Origin: Annona cherimola
Taxonomy: Eukaryota > Streptophyta > Magnoliopsida > Magnoliales > Annonaceae
Assembly (NCBI GenBank): GCA_030490835.1
Contig: CM059975.1
Coordinates: 6,227,579-6,291,578, forward strand
Direction: 5' to 3'
DNA: 64,000 bases
The notes beneath the pieces are model-generated. The model was not told where the DNA came from, searched no databases, and saw only the letters and a program-made list of their open reading frames with translations. Of the stretch, positions 1 through 12,299 are shown piece by piece. How positions within the stretch are numbered: the first letter of the stretch is position 1; each line of letters begins with the position of its first letter. The position numbers and the translations under genes are program-made.

Positions 1-1170
1 GATGCGCATTTGAAAAGACAGGCAGGATAGCCGTTGGATTAAATAAACGGAAATATTTAAAGCAACCGTTGAAAAGAGAAGAAATGAAGAGGTAACGGTA
101 TTCGATGGTCTGCTGAGTTACGACGGATGATACACTGCGTTGTTAAGATCTGAACCTTTTTCGCACTCTAAAGTTTTTTTTAGTATTCTTCAATTTATGA
201 ATTTTCTTTTATCATCGACCACGGGTTTTCCTTGGGGTATGGAGTTTCTACTTACGCCCGACGGCCCGACGGCCCGAGTATCAAGTATCAAGTATCGTAG
301 GTTGGCGGAGGAGCAGATTGCAAGCGGTGGGCCACCGATTCTTGCTGCTGGAGCAAAATATCTGCGACGGGGCACTTGTAGCTGTAAAGACGTGTGGCGG
401 ATGCGTTGTCTCCGTGTTGCGGGTCTCGTTATCATCGCATGACGAAAATAGCCCTGTTCCAAGGATAATTGCCCATTTCCGTGATGGCGATGAATGCAAT
501 GACCCCACCACCAAAGAGCATTCCTTTGCCGCCATGTGGCTGTATTTTCAACAAGACGGGGGTGCCCATCCGCCAGCTGCCCTCTATGAGTCATCTGGAG
601 GATAAGACGGGCGTGGCATTTACATGCATTATTATTCTAAAAACTTTTACATTTATGCTCATTTTCTTATCTTTTCTTATACTTTATATTATTTATTTGA
701 ATGGATGAAAACTAAAAATTTCTTTTCTATCTCGATCGCTTAAGGTGGTGTCATACTCATTTATCTTAATCGCCTCTTTTATTCTTAATTTATCTTTTTA
801 GTAATTACTTTACTTTTTTTTTTATAATCATCTTTTCTTTTTGTTCTATCATTTACGTCCACGCTTTTTGTATTTTTTAAAATTTTTATTTTACAGCAGA
901 TGTAAATTTACCAATAAAACTAAGAACGTATCTATATCAAAGTTACTTCTTGAATAAAAGACAAAACTCTCGCTGTCGGAATCAAACTCAAACACCTTTG
1001 CGCCTAAGGTAAGAAATTGCTATATCTGTATTAGCCACGCTTTTTATTGTTGAAGATAGTGGAGAAATAAAATAATATATATCATCAGAATGAGGTGATC
1101 TAATCCTGTTAAAAAACGGATCCATGTACATGATTTGAGTGTTGGAACGTGATTGGGAGTAATTAGCGTT
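1..1170. other. Intergenic, no gene supported
   Basis: Positions 130-620 are GC-richer than the surroundings and hold overlapping open frames on both strands. None has a recognisable domain, a convincing start context or splice sites. From about 640 onward the DNA is AT-rich and simple. I see no tRNA, promoter or transposon end here. Confidence 0.5.
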
Positions 1171-1189
1171 TACACCAGGATGTCAATGA

Positions 1190-2640
1190 TATAATTATAA
1201 CTGTCAGCGAGCTGCTGGTCTCTGTCATTCCTTATATATGGAACCAGTGAATACCACCATACCGTGCAGTTTATGCAAAACAGGATCCACCGGATCATGA
1301 ATAGGATATCGGTTCCACCTATTGTATGTAAAATTATTTATTTTATTAGCATAAAATTTTGATTCAAATTAAACATATGTATGAGTCTCATCTTAAAATC
1401 ATGTAAAATCAACATAACAAAATAATTTAATATAAATATCAATTTAAAGTCATATTTTTAAAATTTAAACCATATAAAGTATGATTTTGATATAAATAAA
1501 TGACTATAAAATGTATTATTATACTTTAATACACATGGGCCTCTATTTGCAATAAATTGCACCGTAATTGTAGTGCGGTCCATCTGCATAAAAACACACA
1601 CACACATATATATATAGAAAATTTTCTAAGTACATTTAGAGCACACTACAAAAATGAGTCCCCTTGATCATGAAATTAATATCTACTTTACTTATTATAT
1701 TTAAAATTATTTATTTTAATATCATATCAATTTTCATCTAAAATAAAACATGTTTATGGACCCATCTTAAAATATTGTTATAATTACCATAATAAAATAG
1801 TTTAACATAAATATTACTTTCAAAGTTGTATTTTTAACATTTAAATTGCCTAAAATATGATTCTTATATAAAAATGATTATATAATATATTATTATATTT
1901 TAATAGACATGGGACTCATTCATAATTATAGTGTAACCTCTTTGCACATGAAGTGTTTTATATATAAATATCTACTGAAATATTCAAGTGCATTTAGACG
2001 ACACCATAATAACAGTACAATTCACTGCAAAATGGGGCCCACTTGGTCATCAAATTAATATCTACCCACTCATTGTATTCAAAATTATTTACTTTAATAG
2101 TATACCAATTTCATCCAAATTAAACATGCGTATGGCCCATCTTAAAATAGTACAAAATCACATAATAAAATAATTTAACATAAATATCGATTTTAAAATT
2201 GTGTTTTTAATATCAAAACCATCTAAAAAAGGATTTTTACATGGATAATTCTTTTATAAAATATTATTATATTTTAATGCACATGAGCCCATTTTGCAAT
2301 GGATTACACTATAATTACAGTGTAGTCTAGCTACACTAAATGGGTTATATCACTTATATATATAAATATTAGAGTGCATTTGAATAAATTCTAATTTGAG
2401 TGCATTCGAATAAACTCTAATTTGAGTGCATTCTGCTACAAATGGATCTCACTTGACCACAAAATTAGCATTTATCTTATTTATTGTATTTAAAATTATT
2501 TATTTTAGTAACATACTAATTTTCATCCAAATCAAATATATTTACGAACTCATATTAAAATAATACGAAATTAATACAATAAAATAGTTTGGCATACATA
2601 TCCATTTTTAAAATCACTGTAACATATCTCATACATGTAT
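1190..2640 (+). repeat. Head-to-tail array of four family-A MITE-like repeats
   Basis: Four diverged copies follow each other in the same orientation. The shared core 'attattta(t/c)tttaat' recurs at about 1333, 1706, 2084 and 2494, spacings of roughly 373, 378 and 410 bp. Each copy then carries 'ttcatccaaatt', a 'cccatcttaaaat' block and 'aataaaatagtttaaca'. Copies 1-3 end in a short dyad around 'gcaatggattacactataat'; the fourth breaks off near 2640. The same core occurs singly at seven other places in this window. Coding capacity is absent. Superfamily is uncertain because individual ends are not clean here. Confidence 0.7.
2372..2434. repeat. 26-bp tandem repeat, about 2.4 units
   Basis: The unit starting 'gagtgcatt(t/c)gaataaa' repeats at 2372, 2398 and (partial) 2424 with an exact 26-bp period. 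It lies at the junction between the third and fourth family-A copies and repeats the 'gtgcattt' sequence found at the starts of these copies. Confidence 0.8.
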
Positions 2641-4310
2641 ATTTCTTGTGGCCCTACTTTTCGTTGTGATTTAAAACCTTGCCACATGATGATTTTCTCA
2701 CCGAAAAGATATTTTCTTATTCGAGTGTTGTTATTTGTTTAGATTTCTATCATTGACCCGCAAGTGACTTGGAGGATTAAATTATTTCTAGCAAAACGTG
2801 CAAGCCATGGGCAGGGCCTTAATTTTCTATTTAAATCTCATGTGCACGTGAAAATTTTTCCGCGGAACAAGCAATATGTCAACTTGCTTCTAATTTAAAA
2901 AGTACTTTGTGAACCAACGCCACCCAAGCGTACGTGCGCCCTCATAATTTTTTCTAATTTTATCTTTTTAAAATGTAAATCATTTATAACATTCAGACAA
3001 GTGTTTGTTTACAATTCTAAATTTTACATATATTAATTTTTTGATAGGCATATACTTAATTTTTAATTTCAATAGTTATATACCAACTCTCGAAAGTAGT
3101 AAATTTTTAAAGCATATAAAATTTCAATCATCTTCATCTAGCATTTGGTAAAAGATAAAATTTTTCACTTTATTTTACGCGCTCTTTTATGTACTTTGAC
3201 ATATTAGGTAATTAACGCCCTTTTCTATCATTATTTTTATATCTTTTAATATAATTACTATATCCGTTATGTCTTTATTCTACTTAATCTTAATCATTAT
3301 CCCTATTATGTTATATAAAATCTTTCACTTTTTAAAAATTTTTCTCACTTCTTTCTCTTATCGGATGCTCCATTTTTAACATCACAAATAAATACACATA
3401 ATAAAAATAATAAATTTCTTAAATATAAAAATTTAAAGTTAAAAGACATACCTATGCACACAGGTTACGTTCCCTTAAAAAAATGACTGCACGTGGAGAT
3501 CCAGTCAACTTGTTGAATTTTTTTTGAAAAAAAAAAAAACTTAGATGGTGATGTAAATATCCAAGGAGCAAAAGCTTCAAAGTCCAAATCAAGACTAAAT
3601 TAACTACCAGATTATACTAACTGTAGCATCGGGAATTTGTATTTTTGTAGCATTAAACTTAGATTTAAAGTTGTCTTTATATAATTTATATAGACACGTC
3701 ATTTATAAGTTGAAAAAGCTAAAAAATGCTATGAAATTAAAATGACTTTTCAAAAATAAAAAGAAAGAGTGAAAAAAGCACTAAAATTGAATCATAACGA
3801 AATTTCGCCTGCAAAAAAACAAAAAGAATAATGAAATTAATGGTTTTCTTTGCAAAATAATGTTAAGAATCGGCTCGCAGCAATAGCTTAGGCAAGTCTT
3901 TTACTAACTAATTTGATAACCGCCGAATGTTTCGCTGTCGCCTCTGCACGAAGCATGAGCTAGCGGAACTTGGCTGGGGAGCGTTTGGTAATGCTGTCGC
4001 CCGAGATTTTGCATATACAACTTTTGTTTCAAATTGGTATTTGCATAGAATGTGATAACTAATATTATAATTAAGTACATCTATAACTCCTAAACTATGG
4101 AGAGATATTTTTATAAAGACTTTCGTATTGAGGAAAATATGTAAAATACTCTCATATCGAAGGAAATCTATATAAAACCTCACACATGAGGGATATATTG
4201 TGAAAACTGCCCGCCCATGCGTTTAGCAGGACTCAAAAGTCTGCCTTCCCATTGCGTGCAGAAGAACTTTACCACGGTGCCAAAGGAGTCATAGCAGATA
4301 CAAGTTTTTT
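2640..4310. other. AT-rich intergenic DNA
   Basis: No coding frame, promoter or clean transposon end is recognisable. A poly-A run lies at about 3527-3539. Positions 3990-4210 hold a degenerate 'tataaa-cctcacacatgaggg' type segment that resembles pieces at 4.7, 19.6, 36.9 and 53.9 kb and is probably an old repeat. Confidence 0.4.
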
Positions 4311-4734
4311 TAATTAATGATTTAACAGTTTGATCATCTTATTGTTCCAACTTTATTCTTGTAATAAAATTATTTTTCTTCTAATTAGCTCAATTATTCA
4401 AACTTTACATCTGCTATTTCATATCAGTTATATAATTCTCAAAATATTTCTTTTTAACTTCTCATTCCATTCTAAAATTTTACCAAATTTCACATTACCA
4501 AACCCACCATAGAGGCTAGAGCTAAGGACATAAGTGATGGAAGTATTTTATGATCTAAGAGGCTTGTCTATGTTCCTTTCTAATACATCTTTTTGAATTT
4601 GCAATATGATTTTTGTATTTTTAATATAAAACCTATTATTTTTAATACACGTCTTTATATATATATATATTTTTTGAAAATTAGTATTATATATATAGTA
4701 ACATCTGATATTACAAATTAAGCTCATTCACAAT

Positions 4735-4960
4735 CTTTATCATGAAGTGGCATCTTGTAAAATACCCCCATACTCAAGGGACCAACTATAAATGCCCCTA
4801 TTACAAGATAACACAAACAAAGAGTTACGAAAATCTTATGTAAATCATCGGCTTAAGAGTTTCAAACCCACAACAAATGACTTTAAAATCCACGCTACCA
4901 CCAACTAGCCCCAGTTGGCATATTTTCTTCTTATTTATGCATCTCATTTAAGCTTCTATC
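4735..4960. repeat. Degenerate dispersed repeat related to 53.87-54.04 kb
   Basis: The stretch with 'cttgtaaaatacccccatac', 'caagggaccaactataaa' and 'tttcaaacccacaacaaatg' matches in order the stretch at 53870-54040 ('ttataaaataccctcacact', 'aagagaccaattgtaaa', 'atcaaacccatgacaga'). This looks like two old copies of one element. No termini or coding sequence are visible. Confidence 0.5.
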
Positions 4961-5279
4961 ATTTTGAACAACCCGTGTAATTTTTCACAATAACAGCGAC
5001 AAAAAAAAAAAAAAAACTCAATAGTCCCCTTGAATTGTGGTAAGATTTCATGGCAACCAAAGCATAAGTTGTGAGTTCGATTCATCACCTTGGTGAGGGA
5101 GGGGCGATTTTGCAAAAATAGTCCCCTTGAATTGTGGGGGTTTTATAATTTCCCCAAATGTGGACGTTTCATACAAATTTCCCGTGGTATAGAAGGTTTG
5201 CAAAAAATTCCGAACATTTTTTTTTAGAATAATAGGTGTTCTTAATTGTAATATTAGTTGTCGGGTTGTATAAAAATTC

Positions 5280-5715
5280 TAATAAAAAAAGACAAAATCA
5301 ATAAAAGGCGAAACGTGAAGGTGGACCACAAAAATGCGAAGCGTAAGCATGATGATCATCGATCTCCTCCCTCACATGCGAAATGTCCCGCCCAATGATG
5401 TCTTAGTCGTAATTATTGATGATGTTGTACCTTTCAAATGATCCTTTGCTCTCGGCGCAGGAATGGCCAAGGCAAAGCAAGGCAAGGGTACTCTAGTCAT
5501 TTTAAGCAGTCGTTTCTCTTTCTCTCCGCCTCCCTTACGTTCTGCGGCGACACTTGGCATCTCAGCCTCGTGCCGACAGTCACGTTGGCCCATTACAACG
5601 ATGCCATTCGTTTCTACGGACGCGGGAGCACATGCATCGTCTACCCCATCCAACCTCTTTTTCTTGGCTTTCTGAGCTGCAACCTAATCTTTTCAGTAAT
5701 TTCAATATATGTGGA
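5280..5715. other. Low-copy GC-richer segment, no gene supported
   Basis: Open frames of 60-93 codons overlap on both strands between 5372 and 5742. No frame shows a domain or a favoured codon bias over the others. It may be remnant promoter or gene sequence; nothing more can be said. Confidence 0.35.
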
Positions 5716-5719
5716 ATAA

Positions 5720-6011
5720 GGGTGTGTTTGTTTGGGGGCTAAAATATGTCAACTAAAACTTTTCAACCCAAAACTTTTCACTCTCTATAACTACTCTATT
5801 TTTTAATTATTTTTTCACAGTTTTCTATACAAATTACCCTACTTTTCAAGCATTTCTACACAACTACCCATACAACTAACCTATGTATTTTAACTTTATT
5901 CTCTTTATTCGTCATCATTACCCCTATTATATCACATCATTTTCTATCAATTTGACAACTTCTACCTCCAAAACTTTTCATTAAAAGTTTTACCTCCAAC
6001 CAAACACACCC
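5720..6011. mobile_element. Tourist-like MITE, intact ends
   Basis: A 292-bp element begins GGGTGTGTTTG and ends CAAACACACCC, an 11-bp perfect terminal inverted repeat, flanked by TAA on both sides (5717-5719 and 6012-6014). A 3-bp TWA duplication and small size fit the PIF/Harbinger-derived Tourist class. Internal landmarks shared with other copies in this window are 'aaaacttttcactctctata', 'ttaattattttttcac' and 'ctattttaactttattctc'-like blocks. Confidence 0.85.
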
Positions 6012-6249
6012 TAAGTGTGAGAAGACGAAAAGATCAGATGTCGTTTTCATAAGGCCTTAATTTCTATTTTTAAGAGTGCACTTTTAAAGTCCACAACCTC
6101 CCCAAGAATAAAAATCGGCACTTTTGCTTTGGTCCAACGCGTAGCATTCCGTGTACTCTGGCTCCGACGTAGGCGTCGCTGTTGATGGTAGATACGTGTC
6201 GGTGGGACTGTAGCATGGGAGGGGTTTTTTTTGCATTTTAATCCCTCTA

Positions 6250-7514
6250 TAGGGGTGGGTGTGCCCAACGCAGACCATATCTTTCAAAAATCTTGTTTGA
6301 CCTTTGTTTTTATCCAGGTCAGGACAAGGTTAGTCTGACCCTTACTTTTTTTTAGTAGGTCTCGAGACAAAATTCAGGTTGGTAACGGGTCGGTATTAGT
6401 ACGACGGGTTGAGCAAAAACCACGGGTCAAGTAAGAAGTTTTTAAGAATTTAGGAACCTATTAAGTATAAAGACAAATCTATATTAAATTTAACTACTAC
6501 ATCTGTTACTAATTAGTCAAAGTAAAACATAAATACTTAAATAAAACACGAGTATTTATTCACCTATATAAAAACAAGTTAATGAAACATACCTCGTTCA
6601 AAATTCTGTTCACAATTTAAATATTGAACCACTAATTGTTTGAACTCATTCCATGCCTTTTGTTGTTTACTTTTAACAAAAATAATAATGATGTCACATT
6701 TAGAATTAAAAGAATTTTTATTATTTTTTCTTATATGACGTAATTTCACATCTATTCACAAATTTTACTTATAATTTTACTTACACCCGTAAACTTTTAA
6801 AAATCTTAAATATACTTGCATGTCTTGCCTAAAATTTCTTTTACGCCTACGACGTTAAGAATCTATTAAATAAGTTGTTAAAATGACAAATATATCAGAG
6901 CTTTAATTATGATTATATAGCTAAAATTCACATTCTAATGAATTTTTTATACTTTTATAATTATAAAATCATATATTATTTCAATGTGAATTTTGAGCTT
7001 TAAAAGCATATTCATCATTTTACAAAGAAATTAATAACCTCTGCAACAAATATTTAATAACATAAATAAAATTTTAGGTGATATACAAATATATTTAGAC
7101 TTTTTTTAAAATTTCATGATATAAGTATAATTAAGAATAAAATTCGTAAGTGTGCGTAGAATTTGCCATAATATATAATAATTCCATTCTCATCCAAATT
7201 TCATTTCATTCCATGCAACTGGACAATCGTAATTAGACCCTAAATTGACCGTAAATTGACATGTATGATTATGCTAGTGGGTTATGAATCCAAATCCTAA
7301 AATTAAAATTTGGAAGAAATTGGACGCAGCAAGGGCAGAAGGGTCAGCGGGTATAAGCGCACCGGGATCTGGTAGGTCCGCCCCGACCCACTATTTTTTA
7401 AAAAAAATTAAAATCGACCCGCCTCGCCTCACCGGGTACATAATCCCGACCCGACCCGGTATAAAATAGGGTCGGGGCAGGTCACGGGTTGATCCGCCCC
7501 GATTCCCACCCCTA
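6250..7514. mobile_element. hAT-like element or pair of fragments with TAGGGGTGGG ends
   Basis: The left end at 6250 reads TAGGGGTGGG and is followed by 'aaaaatcttgtttgacc' and 'cgggtcggta' blocks. The right end at 7514 reads CCGCCCCGATTCCCACCCCTA. Both ends match the intact element at 57613-58300. The flanks share only 'ctcta', so the target duplication is imperfect. A family-C-like block (about 6725-7170) sits inside, which may explain the larger size. It could also be two separate fragments lying close together. Confidence 0.55.
6725..7170. mobile_element. Family-C MITE-like insertion
   Basis: Left arm 'acaaattttacttataattt' and right arm 'ataaaattcgtaagtgtgcg' are inverted copies of each other. 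The interior 'gttaaaatgacaaatatat' and 'tttataattataaaatcata' blocks follow the same order as in the copies at 10571-11049 and 42274-42960. It carries no coding sequence. Confidence 0.6.
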
Positions 7515-7518
7515 CTCT

Positions 7519-7974
7519 AACTATATGTATTTGCTTTTTAATCCATGAGCTTCACACATATGCTTTTTAAACTTTGTAAATTTGCTTTATTTATATTTTA
7601 GTCTCTACCATTAAAACTCTATAGTTAACTGCATATATGAGTTGACTTATGTTCATGAGTCGACTTAAAAAAATGAGTTTGACTCCTATTCTTATATTCT
7701 TGAGTTAATTTATGTGCATGAGTCAACTCATATATGCAGTTAACGAAAAAGTTAGTCAACTCATGCTCACGAGTCAACTGGTGTTCAACTCATGTTCATG
7801 AGTCAATTCATGAATATGAATTGACTCATATACGCAGTTAACAGTAACATTTTAACAGCAGAGACTAAAATGCAAAAAGGGTAAACTTACAGGGTTTAAA
7901 AAGCAAATACGTAAAACTAGTGGATTAAAAGCAAATACACATACTTACAGGGATCAAAATGCAAATAACCCCAT
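7519..7974. repeat. Inverted-repeat element with internal 'gttgactcat' motifs
   Basis: A left arm containing 'tatttgctttttaatcca' and 'attttagtctctaccatt' is the reverse complement of a right arm containing 'agagactaaaatgcaaa' and 'ggattaaaagcaaatac'. The arms are about 130 bp each. The loop carries several alternating copies of 'gagtcaactcat' and 'atgagttgact', plus the inverted pair 'agttaactgcatatatgagt' / 'actcatatatgcagttaac'. It can fold into several alternative hairpins. No coding sequence. Confidence 0.7.
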
Positions 7975-8002
7975 CAGAGTAAGCAGTTTATATTGCCTGG
8001 TG

Positions 8003-8436
8003 CGGGAATACTTCTATTAAACACCTCTTTTATCTATGTAAAAATACTTTTATGTGTCTAGTATTATTATGCAAGAACCTCATTTGTAAACATATAAAAT
8101 CAATGTAATATCAATTTTAAAATTATAATTTTCATATCTAAATTATTTAAAATATCATTTTTATGTGGATAAATTATTCTATAAATTACTATTATGTTCT
8201 AATATATATGCATATAAATTTAAAGATTTTTATAATTTACACATGAATATATATTTATCAAAAAATGTCACTTATATACGTATTTGATTTGGATGAAATT
8301 TGATCTTTTACCTAAACAAATGATACTAAATACAATATAAATTAGATTTTTTTATCAAGCATCAAAATTTAAAAATTTTAAGAGGTTATTTGTTGCATGG
8401 AATTGCTTTTATACAACTCAGCCACATAGAAGTTGA
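8003..8436 (+). mobile_element. Family-A MITE, single copy
   Basis: The copy starts 'gggaatacttctattaaa' and ends near 'ttttatacaactcagccaca'. Core blocks are 'aaaatcaatgtaatatcaat', 'aattatttaaaatatca' and 'ataaattattctataaa'. The ends agree with the copies at 9.9 and 31.6 kb (GGGATACTTCTATG type). No open frame. Confidence 0.6.
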
Positions 8437-9224
8437 CCTGAACCTGGTGTCACATGTAACATAATAAAGCTACTTATAATTATGTATTTTTATATTATAA
8501 AATGTATTTTACCAATTTCAATAACAAATTTTTGACTATAACCTTACTAATAATGTTAACTTAGAAATTTTTTATAATCAAATTACATATTTAGAAGGAG
8601 ATCAAAAAGCTCCTCAAATGAGATATATGCAAGAGACATTGCTAACATTGAGTTTCGAATCCAAACTGATGTAGAGATTTCCCAAGTCTAGTATCAATTA
8701 ATACCAGTTAAATTACTGCAATGCCCTTTTAATGCAATGATGCAGCTTTTTTTAGGATGATGATGCTTCTTTAATCATGTTAAATTAAGTAATTGGCTTT
8801 TGAAGTAATGTTATAACGATTTAAATAAATCAAAACAATGTAAAATAAATAAATTTATAAATATATAAATTTAAATAAATTGATTAATATAAAATGAAAA
8901 ATTCATAAATAAATAAGTTAGCGTGAAAAACAAATAAATAATTATATTCAAGTACACAAATGATTCAAAAATATATAAATATATGACTTTATTTATATAT
9001 TTTCATTCATTTAGGTATTTTAATTATTTATTTTTATTTTTATTCATTTATTAATAAAAATTTGATAACTTAATTTTTAAAGAGGCATCATGTACTATAA
9101 CGGAACCACTGTAATTTTACTATTTGGTAATTAAAATCAACGTTAACTTTTCCTAGAAGTAGGAAAGCTTTGAATGGAAGATATACATGACCATAGTTAA
9201 TTCGGGATGTAATTTGTTGCACTC
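8437..9224. other. AT-rich intergenic DNA with 'aataaataaat' runs
   Basis: The block 8860-9060 is rich in 'ataaataaa' and its reverse complement, forming a loose inverted repeat that resembles 10430-10560 and 11040-11100. No gene or regulatory site is recognisable. Confidence 0.35.
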
Positions 9225-9600
9225 AGTTGCACTTAGGCTCAATACACTTAGATGCATTTAACCTTTTTCATTTTTTGAATTTTTTTATAAGAGTGTTAAT
9301 CTAAGTGTATTTAACATATGTATCAAATTTTACCCTTTTTGGAGATTTTTAGGTTTTTAAAAATTTAAAAATTAGTGGTATTTTAGTAATTTTAAATTAC
9401 TAAAATGCAATTATTTTTAGTTTTTTATTAAAATGTCACTAATTTTTAAAAATAAAAAATAAAAAATCTCCAAAAATAATAAAAAAGGTACACGTGTTAA
9501 ACATAGATTAACAATTGTGTAAAAAAATTCAAAAAATTTTAAAAAAAATATTGGCAAACAAGTGCACCAAAGCTAAATGTGCTTGGGTACATATTATTAG
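9225..9600. mobile_element. Foldback (palindromic) MITE
   Basis: Two arms are inverted copies: left 'tgttaatctaagtgtattta', then 'ttttggagatttttagg', then 'tagtggtattttagtaattt'. The right arm repeats these as reverse complements ending near 9560. Outside the stem are 'ttgcacttaggctcaatac' on the left and 'gtgcaccaaagctaaatgtg' on the right. The centre is near 9400. No coding sequence. Confidence 0.7.
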
Positions 9601-9894
9601 GTTCCAATTAATTCTACCCTATAAGGGATTACAAGCCTAGGCATGTAACATGTAAATTGTATTCGGAGGCAAGAGCCATCCCTCATACACAGTTTACACA
9701 TAACTTCGAGTGATAAACCAAGGCATATAAGCCCTTACATGGTAGAGTTAATTATAACCACACATTTTTTTGTTATGAACAATACTTTATCCTGTCTATA
9801 AGAAGTTAATACCAAGTTAAATTACAATAGTACCCTTGTAATGCAATCATGCTTCTTTAATGATATTAACTTAAATTATAGGTTTTTAAAATCG

Positions 9895-10390
9895 GGGATA
9901 CTTCTATGAAATCCCCTTTTCTATGTAACCTTCTTTATTTTCAGCATCTAGATAGTTGATGAAAAATGCACTTCATCTATTATATTTAATATGACTTACA
10001 TTATCATAGAAACTTATTCATTTATCTAATATCACTGTATATAGACGTAATCTATAAACATATAAAATCAACATAATAAAATAGTTCAATATCAAATATT
10101 AATTTTAAGTAGTATTTTGAACATCTAAAACATCGCTACCATAGGATAAATGACTATAGAAAAGTATTACTATATTTCAATATATATGCAAATTGATCTA
10201 AGCATTTTTTATAATTCAGATATAAATGTACTTTTTTGAGCAAATGTGACCTATACATATATTGGATTTGAATGAAACTTAGTCTCATAACTAAACAAAT
10301 GATGTTAAATACAACGAATAGAATAAATTTTCCACTAGACATCAAAATCTTAAAATTTGAGGGGTTATATAGAACCGCTTCTATGTATCC
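9895..10390 (+). mobile_element. Family-A MITE, single copy with clear ends
   Basis: It begins GGGATACTTCTATG (9897 region) and ends CGCTTCTATGTATCC at 10390; the ends are imperfect inverted repeats. The interior carries 'aaaatcaacataataaaata', 'aagtagtattttgaacat' and 'gataaatgactatagaaa'. Some 496 bp, non-coding. An open frame on the reverse strand inside it has no recognisable content. Confidence 0.65.
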
Positions 10391-10570
10391 TAGTTATATG
10401 GTAGCAGAATTATTTTAAAATAATGTTATAAAAATTTAAATAAATAAATCAATATAAAATAAATAAATTTATAAGTAAATAAATTTATGAATAAATAATT
10501 CAACATGACGTAAAATGAAAAATATATAAATAAATTTATAAATAAACTATTGAAAATAATATTTATTTAT

Positions 10571-11049
10571 TGGGCAAATTCCTTATATACCAACGAATTT
10601 TACTCATAATTCCATTTATACTTGTGAATTTTCAAAAATTCCTATTATACCCATGAATTTTTATCATAATTCCACTTATACCTATGCCGTTAAGGATACC
10701 TTAGAGAGTTCATCAACTCTTTGGGAAATGACAAATATATTCGTTTCTAGTTATAATTTTATAGCTAAAAGTTATATTTTAATAAATTTTTAGTAATTCT
10801 ACAACTATAATATTATATATTATTTTAATATAAATCTTTAACTTTAAGCAAAATAATCTTAAATTACATTAGAGCTTGGGCATATTTGTCATTTTACGGT
10901 GGGATAACGACCCATTTAACGGATCCCTAACAACATGGATATAAGTGAAATTAAGATAAAAATTTGTGGGTACTAAAGGAATTTTCGAAAATTTATAAGT
11001 GTAAGTGGAATTAAGGGTAAAATTCGTGGGTATACAAAAGACTTTATGC
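10571..11049. mobile_element. Family-C MITE, best copy
   Basis: Left end contains 'ataccaacgaattttactca' and right end 'taaaattcgtgggtat'; read as inverted repeats the inner 27 bp match at about 24 positions. A second inverted pair ('cccatgaatttttatcat' / 'ataaaaatttgtgggta') lies inside the first. The size is about 480 bp. There is no coding sequence. Related copies are at 6725-7170 and 42274-42960. Confidence 0.7.
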
Positions 11050-11917
11050 TTATTTATTCAAATTTATTTATTTTCATGTTTACTTATTTTATTTCAATGA
11101 AACTTTTGTTAAAGAGACATCACGTACTATAAGGCACAATTATAATTTTATCATTAGATAATTCGCACGCGAGTTAACTTTTCTTATAAATATTAACTTT
11201 TTCACGGAGAAATATGTCGCGAACTCACAACATGCATTGGCATAAGGCGCCACTTACGTGTAAACAGCGTCCCATCAGACTCTCTGCCTGCGCGCTGCTC
11301 GTCCCAAAACAGCCCTGCTGAGAATGATTTGTCAGAGGTTATAGGCCGCGTCTGTCGTGAGCGTTGTCCGTTTGCGCTGTCGTCCAGGAACGGAATTTTT
11401 AGAAGCAAGGACTTCCGCAATTACGTTAATATGAAATTTAAAATTATAACTATTTATTTGTAAATTATAATTTTAACGCCTATTTATTTGCAGAATATTT
11501 TATATAAAGTAAAATAATATATATGAATTTTTTTAAAATATATTAAATTTATTCTAGGAAAATTTATATTTTATAAATTTTGAAATAAAGAATAAAATGG
11601 ATGGATATATTTATTAAATATCTCTGCCTTGTGAAAATTTGTATGGTTTAAATTTCTCCTAATATCCTTTTAAATATTAGTTTTTACAATTATTTCTGAT
11701 TATTTATATATTTATTATCTAATTATGGTCTATTTTATAGTGAAATTAGCTAATGATTATTTTTTTGTATCAAACTTCTCTAAATATATTGTAAATCATA
11801 AAATATGATTATACGATACAGGTGAAAGGGTGAAAAATCAGAATTTTAATTTTAAGGCCTAGATAAATTCAAAAAAATTTCAAAATTTAATACATAAAAA
11901 ATTCCAACACAACTCGC
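11050..11917. other. Intergenic; short GC-rich patch at 11195-11410
   Basis: The GC-rich patch carries a 72-codon reverse-strand open frame with no domain. The remainder is AT-rich. Nothing functional is recognisable. Confidence 0.35.
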
Positions 11918-11943
11918 ATATATATATATATATATATATATAT
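11918..11943. repeat. (AT)n microsatellite
   Basis: An uninterrupted TA/AT dinucleotide run. The family-A element at 11943-12287 is inserted at its edge, and a second TA run (12288-12301) lies on the other side, so the element probably landed inside one microsatellite. Confidence 0.9.
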
Positions 11944-12287
11944 GGGAAATGATCCAGTGCATGCGACTGCACCGTGCAGTCCATGCACTGTGGGCCCCAC
12001 CTGATCATTTCCCATAAATCCACTCCACTCATTGTATTTATAATTGTTCACTTTATTACCATACCAATTTTCATCCAAATCCAACATGTGTGTAGTCTCC
12101 ATCTTAAAATGGTGCAAAATCAACGTAATAAAATAGTTTAATGTAAATATCAAGTTTAAAGTGGTTTTTTCAACATCTAAACCGTCTAAAGTATGATTTA
12201 TATATGGATAAATGAGTGTATAAAGTTTCATTACAATCTAATATGTGTGGGGTCCATTTTACAGCGGACTGCACATGATCATATCCC
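11943..12287 (+). mobile_element. Family-A MITE inserted in a TA microsatellite
   Basis: It starts TGGGAAATGATC and ends GATCATATCCC, imperfect inverted ends. Internally it contains 'tcatttcccataaatcca', 'catccaaatccaacatgtg', 'caaaatcaacgtaataaaat' and 'aatatgtgtggggtcc'. TA repeats flank both sides. It has no protein-coding potential; the long reverse open frame across it is incidental. Confidence 0.7.
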
Positions 12288-12299
12288 TATATATATATA

